Shown here: piece by piece, positions 49,075-60,029 of the stretch
How positions within the stretch are numbered: position 1 is the stretch's first letter
How the letters are laid out: the number at the start of each line of letters is the position of its first letter
Source of the DNA: Viscum album
Lineage: Eukaryota; Streptophyta; Magnoliopsida; Santalales; Viscaceae
Direction: 5' to 3'
DNA length: 64,000 bases
Assembly (NCBI GenBank): GCA_963277665.1
Contig: OY728128.1
Coordinates: forward strand, 1,866,398,988-1,866,462,987
Notes under the pieces: model-generated
Database searches by the model: none
What the model saw: only the letters and a program-made list of their open reading frames with translations
What the model was told of the DNA's origin: nothing
Translations under genes and position numbers: made by a program

Positions 49075-50689
49075 CATCATTATGTTATTTTCCTATTATG
49101 AAAATAATAAGTAATCCACAATAATCATAATATATTAATAAAAATATCACCTGTCAATCAAAGAGATAACATATTATCATTTTCATGAGGAATTTATAAA
49201 GTATATGAGAAAAAAGTCACATATTTCAATTCATTGATTTAATATCGTTATTTTGTTAAGTAAATTACATATACATAACCAACGATAAAAAAAGAAATAT
49301 AATTACACATTCACACATAATAATACAGTAGAGATTTTAAATACCCGGCCTTATTCAATGTTTCACTAATTGCTGTATAAGAATGTCGGGATATAATATC
49401 ACACCCCAATGAGTCTAAAGAGAAATCCTCAACAACCAATATAAATTATAATACTATGAGTCTTCAACCTAGAGCCATCAAACCAAACCTATGAAATATT
49501 CCATGGATTTATCAAAAATAATAAATAGAATAAGAAAGGATAAAAAATGAAATGGATTTGGATAGGGGATTAAAACATTACTAAAAAAGTGATCATAAAT
49601 GCAAAGTGATAAGAAAAATAATACACCACCTATATAAAATAACACAAAAATGAGAATCCAAAGTCAAAAGGGTTGAGATATAATGGAAATATAAAAATAA
49701 ATTAATGTATAAATATAAATTAAAAATTAAACACAAAAATATAATATTTAGCACCGGTCCTGTGAATTTCTTCACGGGGTGTGTGAATTTTATAAGGTAA
49801 TGTGGTACCTTCTAGAATATCGACCAACAAATCTCCTCGTCGTACACATCACAACTAGAGTATTATATGAGTGTATTTATAAACATATCAAGGTAGTTTT
49901 ATTTTTGATTGATATAAATTAATTAATATATAACTACATTGGGACAAGCCACTATGAAATTGGCCATGAAAAAACCCTAGAATATGTGTGAAATCCATAC
50001 TAAAATTCAATCTTTACCTAAATATGTATTTAGATACATCATGGATTAATGACTTTAATGTCACCTATTTTGGCCTCTAATTACCTAACAAAAAAATTAA
50101 ACATCCAAAATACAACCAAGATATTCTCGAATACCATAAATACCTTTAATACAAGGTGGATAAGGCTCATAAAAAATCATTCACCTACATTATATTCCTC
50201 AAAAATGAATTCCATCCTCAAAAATGAAACCAAAATTAGAAATAATAGTAAAACCACTATATCTAACACCCTATAAGATACATATCAAATAAAAATATAT
50301 CCATTACCAAGAAATATATATATATAAAAGTAAAAACACCATAATAACATTAGTGTATGCTAAAACTCAATATATAAGAGTCAATAACTCAATAATAATT
50401 GTTTAAACCAATTTGTTAATCTAAACAAGTATTAAATATAAAATAACTCAAGATACTATTTATGCATATATGAATCATGTTCCCATGTACACTCCTAAAA
50501 GAAACAATATCTTCTCAGGATATTGAACAAAGTAATGATACACTAATGATGAACCTTCTTGTTATAGACCTAAATCTCACTGTTATTCTCTATGATTTTC
50601 ATATCACCAAAAACATATTGCACACGCTAATAAATGATAGACTTATCATGATGATACTATTAAAAATATGAAACATTATTCACATCATG
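49075..50689. other. Unassigned AT-rich stretch, possibly U3 of element 5
   Basis: No motif recognised. Two local oddities: TGTCGGGATATAATATCACA at about 49385, which looks like a decayed LTR terminus, and a GC-richer patch at 49753-49850. If element 5 had a 3.8 kb LTR like its relatives, part of its U3 should lie here, but I cannot align it. Confidence 0.4.
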
Positions 50690-52454
50690 GACTTCATCCA
50701 ACCATAAAGGAGAATAAGTTCATCAAGTAAAATCCACTTTTATTTTCTTTTAAATTTATTTTCATTATTATTCTCACAAAAAATCCCCTAATACAAGTTT
50801 AATGGTTTCTCCAGTATCATAAATATTCTATAATATTATTGTGTTACTATAATTTCTATCATCCAACATCTCATATTATCCTTTTATTATAAAAAATGAA
50901 AACTTTGTTTATGATGTGTCAATTTACCACTATCATAGATGATTTGTTTTCATTTTCTATTGCCACCATCATGGATGATAAAATAACATTTTTATGGTTA
51001 AAATAGTTTTTATGCATATTATATATTATATATTTTTTTGGAACTAATATACAAACTTGATATTAATTAAAAAAATATAAGTTCGTTGTGGTTATAAAAA
51101 GAACCAAAATAAATTATAGTTTTTTATTAATGTTTTAACTAATGAATCTTTCTTATATCCAAAAAATGTTATATGGTGTCAGTTAAAATTATGGAAACAT
51201 ATAAATACCATTTATTTCAACATATGGAGTTTTTCTCTCATTCTATTAAAAATCCCATAATGACCCAACCCTGAAAACAAAGAGATAAATGCACCCGAAA
51301 TAATAAAATAAAAAAAATATTATGAATAAATAGTATGAAATATGGTATAAAAATTACATATAAGGATTCATAAATAATAATATAGTTTTATTATATACTA
51401 ATAATACTCTTTAAACTATTATACAGGAGGTTTGAACATGTTTGATGGACATATAACCTAGGGTAAAGAACATTCATTTTAAAAATCCATTTTAATGTCT
51501 CTTTTTACAAAATTCAAATAGAATGATTATTATTAAATTATACTAAATTAGTGGATTATCCTTTTTTTAATGATTCTATAATTTTTTTATGTTTTATTTA
51601 CATGATTACATGTTTATTTACATATGAAAGGATTTCTTATGTATTTTTCGAGCATTCTATTAAAATAAGTGATTTTTCTTATAAAATGTTTTTATGATAA
51701 AAGTTTTTATACTTTATGATTATGTTCTGGTTATTGGTAATTGTTTATGTTAGAGGGTGGGATGTATATATACTTCCAATTATTGGGGTGTTTTTATGCA
51801 GGAATGTGAATATAATGGTTATTTGAAGTGAAACTATGATGGTAACACCATAAGGTAGCCTTAAGGGATACACCATAAGTTGTCTGTGAGGGTTAAATTG
51901 TAAGGTAACACTGAGGGTTACAAATAATATAGTAGTCACAAGGGTAAAAATCAAAAGTATATACAACCTAATTTTACATTTGTAGTTTTATTTATGTTTT
52001 ATATGTTTTATAGAAGTCTCTAGTTTTCACAAAGTGTATGACACTTTATGGGTGAAAATTATGTCTTCGTGATAATGATTTAATATGTTTATATGTACTT
52101 TGAAACTAATGGTTTCATTAATTGTTTTTATGTCCCTTACAAATCATTATATACTCATTTTGGTTTTTAATATGTTTTTCTTATGGTTTATGGATGGGTA
52201 AGAAAAATGAATAAGCTAAGATGAATGTTGTGATGATTTTGCATGAAAAGATTCCATGTTTTATTAAAAACTTTTATATTATGGATGAAATGGATACTAA
52301 TTTTTAGTACCAAATTTTTATTCCTATGGATTCATATGTATTAATTATTTCGTAATTATCTAAAACTCTAAAATGAAATTGTATTTTTGAATGTATGAAA
52401 TTGAATTCAAAAAAATATACAGGATTATGTAATGTTTATGGTCAGGACATTATA
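50690..52454 (+). repeat. Element 5: LTR relic (promoter-proximal and U5 part)
   Basis: Blocks shared with element 1 in order: CTCCAGTATCAT near 50811 (13480 in element 1), GCACCCGAAATAAT near 51293, TATACAGGAGGTT near 51421 (14083 in element 1), and the end GGTCAGGACATTATA at 52440-52454 directly before a primer site. The left boundary is uncertain. Near 51840-51940 it has short repeats around AAGGTAACAC/GGGTTACA not seen in element 1. Confidence 0.65.
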
Positions 52455-52456
52455 GT

Positions 52457-52468
52457 TGGTATTAGAGC
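52457..52468 (+). other. Element 5: primer-binding site (initiator Met tRNA)
   Basis: TGGTATTAGAGC, one C-to-T change from the intact site, two bases after the LTR end. Confidence 0.85.
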
Positions 52469-52699
52469 ATGATTTAGATAAATTTGTGAGTTATGATGAT
52501 GCTAATAGAATATAATAAATTATGTTTACATTTTCATTAAATGTAAATGACTTATAATTTAATGATTACAATTTTTCTTGATCAAATATATGTTTGTGGA
52601 GAATAGTTTTCTACAAAAAAAATTGGGAAGCTGAAATATGAAGGTACTAAGATAATGTCATCCTTCTGAATATATAAACTGGAATTGTGGGAATCATAA

Positions 52700-54786
52700 C
52701 TAACCACTTTTTGAAAAAGAATGGCTCAGTTGACATAGGATATAATTGATAGTAGCATCCACAGAGAAAATAACCAGATAAACCAAAAATAATATGATGA
52801 TAGTGGAACGTTTTATGAGGAAATACCCTCCTATTTTCAGTGGATCTTCTAAACTAGTATTGAAAGAATGGTGAATTAATAATCTTAAAAAAGTAATAGA
52901 TGTCATTGGTTTTTCAGATACTCAAAAGTCTAGTCTTTATATTTATCATTTTGAAGGTGAACTCGACCAGTGGTGTCCAATGTTCAATAATATCAGGGAT
53001 AGAAAAGAGATTGATTCCTTGGAATGGTACGAATGTAAGAATATATTCCCTGAAAATGTTTTCTTAATGTGGTTTGACTTATGATGGAAAATAATTTCAT
53101 GGAATTGAAACAAAAGGAAAAAAATATTGGCTATGTATGAAGGAAAATCCAATTTATTTTCAAGGTACGTTTCAAATATTATTTGGAATATTTTTTGAAA
53201 ATATAATTGTTTTTACAATGGATTGAAACCAAGATATCGAAGTGAATTGGCCTCCAATGAATTCAAGATTTATGAGAAACATATAATCTGTAAGGAAAGG
53301 GTAGAAATTCTATTATTATTTCGACATGTACTTTGAAAGAAAAAAATTAAAAGATCCATATGGAAGATAATGGGTAAAAATCAATAAATGAAATCTGAAT
53401 GTATGAAAATATAGTTTCCAATTTGTGGGAAGTGTAGTAAAAAGCACCTTAGGGAATGACTTAACAAATTTGGAATCTATTTTTGATGTCGTAAGTTTGG
53501 ATATGTGTCCTAATATTTAAATGAAAATGATATTATGTTTAATCATATTAAGAAAAGAAAAATTTGTTTTAAATCTGGTGAGATAGGCATTATGAAAATA
53601 TAAGCCCAAAGAAAGACAAGAATTATGGAAACAACAAGATTTTATGAAGAAAGGTGAAGTGAGATCTTATTTGGCTACATCATCAGATGATGGGTTATCC
53701 AATAAAGTGGTATTAGGTAATTTATATTTTCACTGATATTTTTATAATGTATTTTTTGTTACGAGGTCTACACATTCTTTTATTTCTGATAAATTTTCTT
53801 GTAAATTCGAAATTTCTCCCCATAAAATGAAACCATAATATGGGGTTAAAAACTAGAGGGAAGTATTAAAGAAAATAAGAATTATAAGAATCTTCAAGTT
53901 GTTTTCTATGGAAGTAAATTACCATTAAAACATGTTCTTTTTTCTATTAGGAGAGTTTGATGTTATTATTGTTAAGGATTGGCTTTCTGTTTATCATGAT
54001 AAGATGGATTATAGAGTGAAATAATATTTTTTTCTAAAATAATTTCAATATTTATACAAGAATGAATCCATACCATTGATAACATATCTCGAATCTTAGA
54101 AGTTATTAAATGATGGAAATCAAAGTTATCTTTTACTTATTAATGAAAACTGGGGAACTATTTAAATTAATAATGAAAACATGGTAAAAGTATACCTGAA
54201 TGTTTGTTCGGATGAGTTTCTAGGCATTAGACATTATTGGAATGTAGAATGTACCATTGAATTTTTTCATGATTCTAAGATAATTTTGAAACCCCCTAAT
54301 CAAATTAATCATTTGAAACACATTTAATTGAAAAATAAGTTGTAGGAGTTTCTTGATAAAGTATTCATTCATCCTAGAACTTCACCTTTAGGTGCATAAT
54401 ATTTTTCATTAAATAAAAATAAGGTTCCTAGAGTTTTTTCATTGATTATTTATCTTTGAATAACATTACTATTAATAATAAGTTTTCGCTACCTCATTTT
54501 GATCCCTTTTTTTATCAACTCCAAGGAGCTCAATAATTTTCCATGATTGAAATGAGATTCAGGTACCATTATCTGAAGCCGAGCGAGGATAAAATTATGA
54601 AAATAGAATTCTGGTCTAGATATGGGCATTATGAGTTTGTTGTTACTCCTTTTGGATTGAAAAATTACCCTACTATATTTATGGATCTTGTGAATACAAT
54701 CTTCTATGAATATTTGGATAATGTTGTTGTTGTTTTTATTGATGAAATTTTATTTTATTAAAAAAAAATAGGATCATGAAAATTTA
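52700..54786 (+). pseudogene. Element 5: gag, protease and N-terminal RT relic, truncated
   Basis: Plus strand: Gag-like R-F-M-R-K-Y-P-P-I-F-S-G-S near 52810 and W-x-x-N-I-F near 53030; decayed cysteine box near 53430; protease remnant with T-H-S-F-I-S near 53770 and F-D-V-I-I-V-K-D-W-L near 53955; RT block R-Y-G-H-Y-E-F-V-V-T-P-F-G-L at 54615-54660 and active site F-I-D-E-I-L-F-Y near 54740, where the second aspartate is E. Many stops and shifts. Similarity to element 1 goes on to GATCATGAAAATTT (54773-54786) and stops where the SIRE-like LTR begins, so that element inserted into or recombined with this RT. Confidence 0.8.
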
Positions 54787-55525
54787 GGATCGAAATATGA
54801 ATATAGATTCTCAATTACAAGAGTGGGGTGAATTGTAAGTTTAAAAACATTCATTTTTAACCTTATGGAAACCTATGCTTCAAAAATTTAATCATGGTAA
54901 ATTCAAAAGAGCCCTTTCGGGTCAAATGACATACTAGTTTCCAGAAATGTTGTTCAAGAAGTGGAACATAAGGAAAGTTTATAAGGATAAGATTATACCT
55001 TAAAGAATATAGAATATAACTTATCAGAGAATAAAAAAGTACAAGAAAGTATAAGAAGGTTATACTATATTCCTTCTATAGTTTAAATAAACATGAAACC
55101 AAACAAGTAACATGTATGAAATCATTTAATCCAAAGAGAAGGTCATCCAACAAACTTGGATAAAAATTACTTGGTTTATACATTCAAGAAAGTCTGTCTT
55201 ACCCACACCTAGGTAAACCCTCTATTGGAATATTAGAATCTGTATTGCTATCCTCGCAAGACCTCAAACATTCAGGTATTCAGCACCTCTGTGTTTCTAT
55301 CCATGGAAGTCCTCAAACGTTATGGTAGTCGGTACCTCTATCTTCAAATCCATAGATGTCCTTGATTGATCACAACAATAATCAAAGTCGCACGAAAAAA
55401 TATGAACAAGATGTTCAGTACACACAAGGTATGAGAGTCTCTTTCTCTAGAAATCACTTCAGCAACATTCAATATATAGAGTGATCAACAGGTAATTCTC
55501 AGTTTTGAGCTTGTTCAAATTATCT

Positions 55526-55538
55526 CTTATTTATACAA
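55526..55538 (-). promoter_or_regulatory. Element 6: TATA box
   Basis: Minus strand reads TTGTATAAATAAG, about 270 bases downstream (element sense) of the minisatellite, placing the repeats in U3. Confidence 0.55.
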
Positions 55539-55807
55539 ATATCTCCAATGGTCAATTTCCTCCCCCAATGATCATATTTTCCATGAATCTCGTAGGGACA
55601 TGTACACATGTCACTCAATCAATGGTTATTTATAAAAAGATTGTATGACATCATTTCATAATTATAACTTGTGTAAGCAATATAATATCGATTAACAAAA
55701 AAAATTTCTAGATTCAATGGACAAATAATGTTCATTATCTAACCTTATAAATATTCGAACACTACATATCAGGAAATTTTGGATTTTGTTTTCCAAATAA
55801 TTCGAAG

Positions 55808-56231
55808 TTTGAATTCTGAAAACTATGAGTGTGAATTTGGAGTAACTTAGAGTTTGAATTCTGAGAAATTCAGAGTTAGAATTTTGAGGAATTAGGAGTC
55901 AAAATTCTGAGTAATTCAGAGTCAGAATTCTGAAAAATTCAGTTTCGGTTTTTCATAGAATTTGGGCTCTGAATTTCTGAGAATTAAGATTATGAATTTC
56001 AGAAAAATTGGAGCCTGAATATCAGGGAATTTAGATTCAGAATTTTAGTGACTTCGGAGTCATAATTTTAGATAATTCAGAGTCTGAATTTCAGTTAATT
56101 CAGACTCGAAATTTCAAAAAATTCAACGTCGGAATTTTATAGATTTTGGAGTCAAAATTTCAGATATTTTGGAGTCTAAATTTCGGAAAATTCAGAGTCT
56201 GAAATTCAGAGAATTCAGAGTCTAAAAATAG
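55808..56231 (-). repeat. 23 bp minisatellite in element 6 U3
   Basis: About 18 imperfect head-to-tail units of 23 bp. The typical plus-strand unit is TCTGAATTTCAG, two or three variable bases, then AATTCAGAG. Each unit holds a near-palindrome CTGAAnTTCAG. Some units differ by C/T or G/A changes; the most regular are at the right end (56130-56222). Confidence 0.9.
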
Positions 56232-56730
56232 AATACTTTATAACCAAGGATTTATATGACAGCATGGTTTTGCATTTGAAACTGAATTTTAGACTTAGGA
56301 ATAAATTGATATAGATTTAGAGAAACTATAAAATTAACAAAAAAAATATTGGAAACGAAAACATTTCCTTTGAGACAGAAACTTTTCTATATTAAGATAA
56401 TTCTTAGGGAAAATTATTTTCTTTACAATAATGTTTTTGTGATTTTTAAAACAGAGTAATGTAAAAGTCACAGGGATACCTTATTGACTCAACAATATAC
56501 CTCTTCTTGGAAAACAAAAACATCCATATGAAAATGAATATAAGGTCTTAGAATTTTTATTTATGGACATGAAAATAAAAACATATCTCTCTTTACTTAT
56601 GAATCATGGTAAATATGACTGACCCCCTTAGGTTTTGAACTCCCTAAGGATCGTATTCTTGACACCCTTAAATAGATTTTTATTTTTCCTATATAAGGAA
56701 GTATTCTTTGAGGAAACCCACAATAGATAG

Positions 56731-56741
56731 ACTCCCCCTAA
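56731..56741 (-). other. Element 6: polypurine tract
   Basis: Plus strand ACTCCCCCTAA, i.e. TTAGGGGGAGT in element sense, just before the 3' LTR. Confidence 0.7.
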
Positions 56742-56899
56742 CTTAATGAATTCAGTTAATTAAATAGTATTCTTTTTATCATTCCTTTCTCCCAATTGTG
56801 ATTTTCAAGAAGGAATAAAGGGATGGGAAAAGAATTGGTACCTGAAATATTAATACTATAAATTTTTTTTTTAGAAAAATCAAAATTATATTACAATTG

Positions 56900-59348
56900 A
56901 ATGGTTTTGTACATAGAAGGAAATATATAAAAAGGTGGGATTGTAAAAAAAATATCCATCTTTCTTTTTAATTTTTCCATTAACTTCATCAAATTGGTTT
57001 TCATCTTCTTCTTATTGTTGTGATCTTCTTCAACATGCTTCAGCAGCTAATTCTGATCTTCACATTTCTTCTCTAATGCTTTCATTTTTTCTTCCTGAGC
57101 CTTAAGAATTTATACCTGATATTTCAAAAGAACTTCTTTCATAACAAGATTTTAATCAAACTCAATTCTATGATCTCTTTTCCATTTCCAATTCAAAGAA
57201 ACTGAATTAAGATTCCCATTCAGATATTTGACTTCCTGATTCAGAGTTTTCTATTTGTGACATAGGTTTTACTCCAAACATTGAGTATGATCTTTGAACT
57301 TTCCTTCTTCAGTGTTAGAATCACGCATCACACTTTCTTGAAAATTATCAATAATTATCAGTACATAGATTGTTTTCCTTGAAGAATTTGTGATTTACAT
57401 GCATGATCTTATGTGTGATTCATATCCAATGATTAAGTATTTGAAATCGGACTCATTCCTGGAAAACTCATTCATAAGCATGGTAACTGAATCTGATTTA
57501 TAATTAAACGAGTGATGAAGCATCTTGAAACTCAAGTCTATACTCAAAAATAATGGAATGGTATTAACAAGCTTCTTCAAATATCGGACTACAATGTCAT
57601 GTCCAAGAGAGGATTATTCTAAATCAGACTGCTTGGTTGGTGAGGATTATTTTTCTATCTCTCCATCTTTTCACATCGATGAACCACCAACATCATTCTT
57701 TTTCACTAAATATTTCCTAGGTGTATCAACCAACACCTATTTTCCCTTATCATCTCGTGGATTGATCTCTTTTGATTTTGGTGATTCATGCTCACTATCT
57801 GATAATTGAACAATATTTTCTTCATCAAGGTTTTCTTTTTCAGCATGTAGCATAAGATCTTCTGGACGAACAATGTCATGGTTGTTTCTTTCATCATCAG
57901 ATTGTGCATTCACATATTCATGACCATTTTAATCTTTTCTTGGGGTAGCATATTTTTATGATTCATCTTTAGAATATTTTTTTGAAAAATTTTCAGAGGC
58001 ACTCTTCTTCTTAGGATATTCTTCCACTTTTATTATGATGTCATCTGTATCATCACTTAATTATTCTTCTTCATATTCAAATTTTTCTTCCAAAACTATT
58101 TCTTCTTCTTCAACCGGTTCTAGAATCACCATCTTATTTCATAGTGTCATTGGACGTGATTCTTGAAAAAATGATTCTGGTACTGGAATTAGTTCAGAGA
58201 ATTTCTCTGAAGCCTTGAGAAGTGATTGAACAATCTCATCCTCTAACATCTTCATCATCTACTTATTTTCTTTTTCTTTCATCTCAAGATCCTCATTAGA
58301 CTAAAAATTTAATGGTTTTGCTTCAGCAAGGTCCAAGACAAAACTAGGCTCCCCTTAATTCCTTTCATTCTTGTCTTCTATCCACTTAGAAACCACTTCT
58401 TCTAGATAAGTCTTTTTCTTCTTTGGCTTTGGTGGTGATGATTTAGTCTCCTTAACAAAATGATATTTTTCTTTATTTTATTCTTCCTTAACCATCCTCT
58501 TCATTCCACCCTTCTTTGAAGTGTCATCCACTTCCATTTTCTTTGATAGGGCTTCTATTTCAGCTTTAGATAAATCATAAAAATCATTAGATTCACTATT
58601 GAAGCCAACCTTCATCCTTCTAAAGGTGTCATAACTAAGAAACATGACCATGAAATTACTTGGCTTAGAACTACAAGAGATTTTAATTGATTGTAGACAA
58701 ATGACTATATTATTGGATAGAATTCCTAGATACACAATGATTTGAGATTTTAGGGTCTAATTATTGATATTCATGATTGTTAGTAAAACATTCTTCACCA
58801 AATTAATCTATCTAGGATTCAATAGAAAGTATAAATCCTAAATATCACTCTTATTTAGGGTATCCTAGTCACCATTTCTTGGAATGAGAAATACCTGAAC
58901 CCATAACTCATGAATATAAATATTTGTAGGGATATAGGTAATCTTTGAAGAATTTATTTCATTCAAAACAAAGCATTTTAGAGTCGTCTCCTTATCGAAC
59001 GATCCGAATACATATAGTAGCTTATGGGTGCAAAATTAACCTTCACCTTCATACATTATTACAAGTATATTTGAATCCATACTATACAAAAAAGAATAGG
59101 TCTTTCTATATTTCATAATAAAAATTCTCTCCCTCTCCATCATTGAATAATCATACAGATTCATAGAATTCTACCAAAAACTCAGGATAAACCAGATCTT
59201 GTGCCTTCGGTTTGGATACACTTAAGCTCTCACAACCATTCAAATAGATATTTTTATTGACAATAGAATCATACTTATTAATGAAATTTAGATATACAAA
59301 CCTTTATATGTATATATACCACTCAGATATTTCTTTTAATGAAGACAT
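56900..59348 (-). pseudogene. Element 6: extra ORF after pol (ORF3, 'envelope-like' position), broken
   Basis: Minus strand from a candidate ATG at 59348 (M-S-S-L-K) to about 56930. The early part is poorly readable. The middle (58735-57700) is one dominant frame, very rich in K, E, D and S, with a Y-D-T-F-R-R-M-K-V segment, lysine runs and acidic patches. The last part (57320-56950) has heptad-like K/E/L spacing typical of a coiled coil. No signal peptide or clear membrane segment is visible, so calling it an envelope protein is not justified; its position after pol is that of the ORF found in SIRE-type elements. Many single stops but base composition and frame persist over about 800 codons. 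Function unknown. Confidence 0.6.
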
Positions 59349-60000
59349 TTTATTCTAAGGATTAACTTCAATAGACATATTGAATTGATAAAAACTAAGA
59401 AATTTGGAATGGGCCTTGAGAAGAGGATCAGAGCTTCAGCATGCCAAGGCTTTGAAAATCGATCTGGTACAACCATCTGGTGGCTTTTAAATGGGGTTTG
59501 AGGTGACAGTTCATCTTTTCAAATACATCCAACAATGGATACACATTTGATCAGATATGATGGTTGAGATGATAGTCGAAGAATGAATTTGGTAGGTTTG
59601 GATATTTTGAGGCATTCAAGAAAAAAATCGAATTTAGGGAAAATTGAGTCGAAAAAATATTCATAAACAAGATGAAAATAACAACATATAAAAATAAGAT
59701 TACGAAAATTTAATAATGATGACAAACCTTCTAGAATGCTAGAGAAGAAAAGCAGTAATAAATAAAAAATTTCTTGAAGAACTTTAGATTTTGGAAAATT
59801 TTCATAAATAAGGTAAATTTTTTATGTTGATTGTTTTTTTCAACTACAATATTTTTTAGCAATTAGAAAATTTGATTACAAAAAATTTTGATTACCAAAA
59901 CATTTTTACTACTGAAAAAATTAATTATGAAAAATTTAGATTACGAAATATTTTTTTGATCAAAAAATTTGATTATGAAAAGTTTTTTAATAAGAAAATG
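59349..60000 (-). other. Element 6: spacer between pol and ORF3
   Basis: AT-rich, with ATTACGAAA/TTATGAAAA-like repeats near 59870-59990 and no clear coding. A minus-strand frame of 68 codons at 59519-59725 may be chance. Confidence 0.5.
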
Positions 60001-60010
60001 TACTCCCCCT
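60001..60010 (-). other. Element 6: internal polypurine run after pol
   Basis: Plus strand TACTCCCCCT (AGGGGGAGTA in element sense) lies at the pol end, about 6.7 kb from the 3' end of the window-internal region's gag side and 6.7 times closer to RNase H than to the LTR; it is similar to the terminal tract at 56731-56741. It may act as a second plus-strand primer or mark the ORF3 junction. Confidence 0.45.
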
Positions 60011-60029
60011 ATGAAAAGGAGTTTCTTAC

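Larger units (their letters stand above)
54790..56730 (-). repeat. Element 6: 3' LTR (about 1.9 kb)
   Basis: Bounded on the right by the polypurine tract at 56731-56741 and on the left by the end of element 5 similarity. It contains GAGTGGGGTGAATTG near 54821, a TATA box on the minus strand near 55528-55536, and a 23 bp minisatellite at 55808-56231. Exact termini not pinned down. Confidence 0.65.

Noticed and set aside
55808..56231. Canonical heat-shock elements (nGAAnnTTCn) in the minisatellite
   Set aside because: The GAA and TTC halves are separated by one or zero bases instead of two in most units, so the match is not canonical.
56900..59348. Host gene encoding a charged coiled-coil protein
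   Set aside because: Flanked by element 6 pol and its polypurine tract and LTR on the same strand, and full of stops; fits an element ORF3 better.
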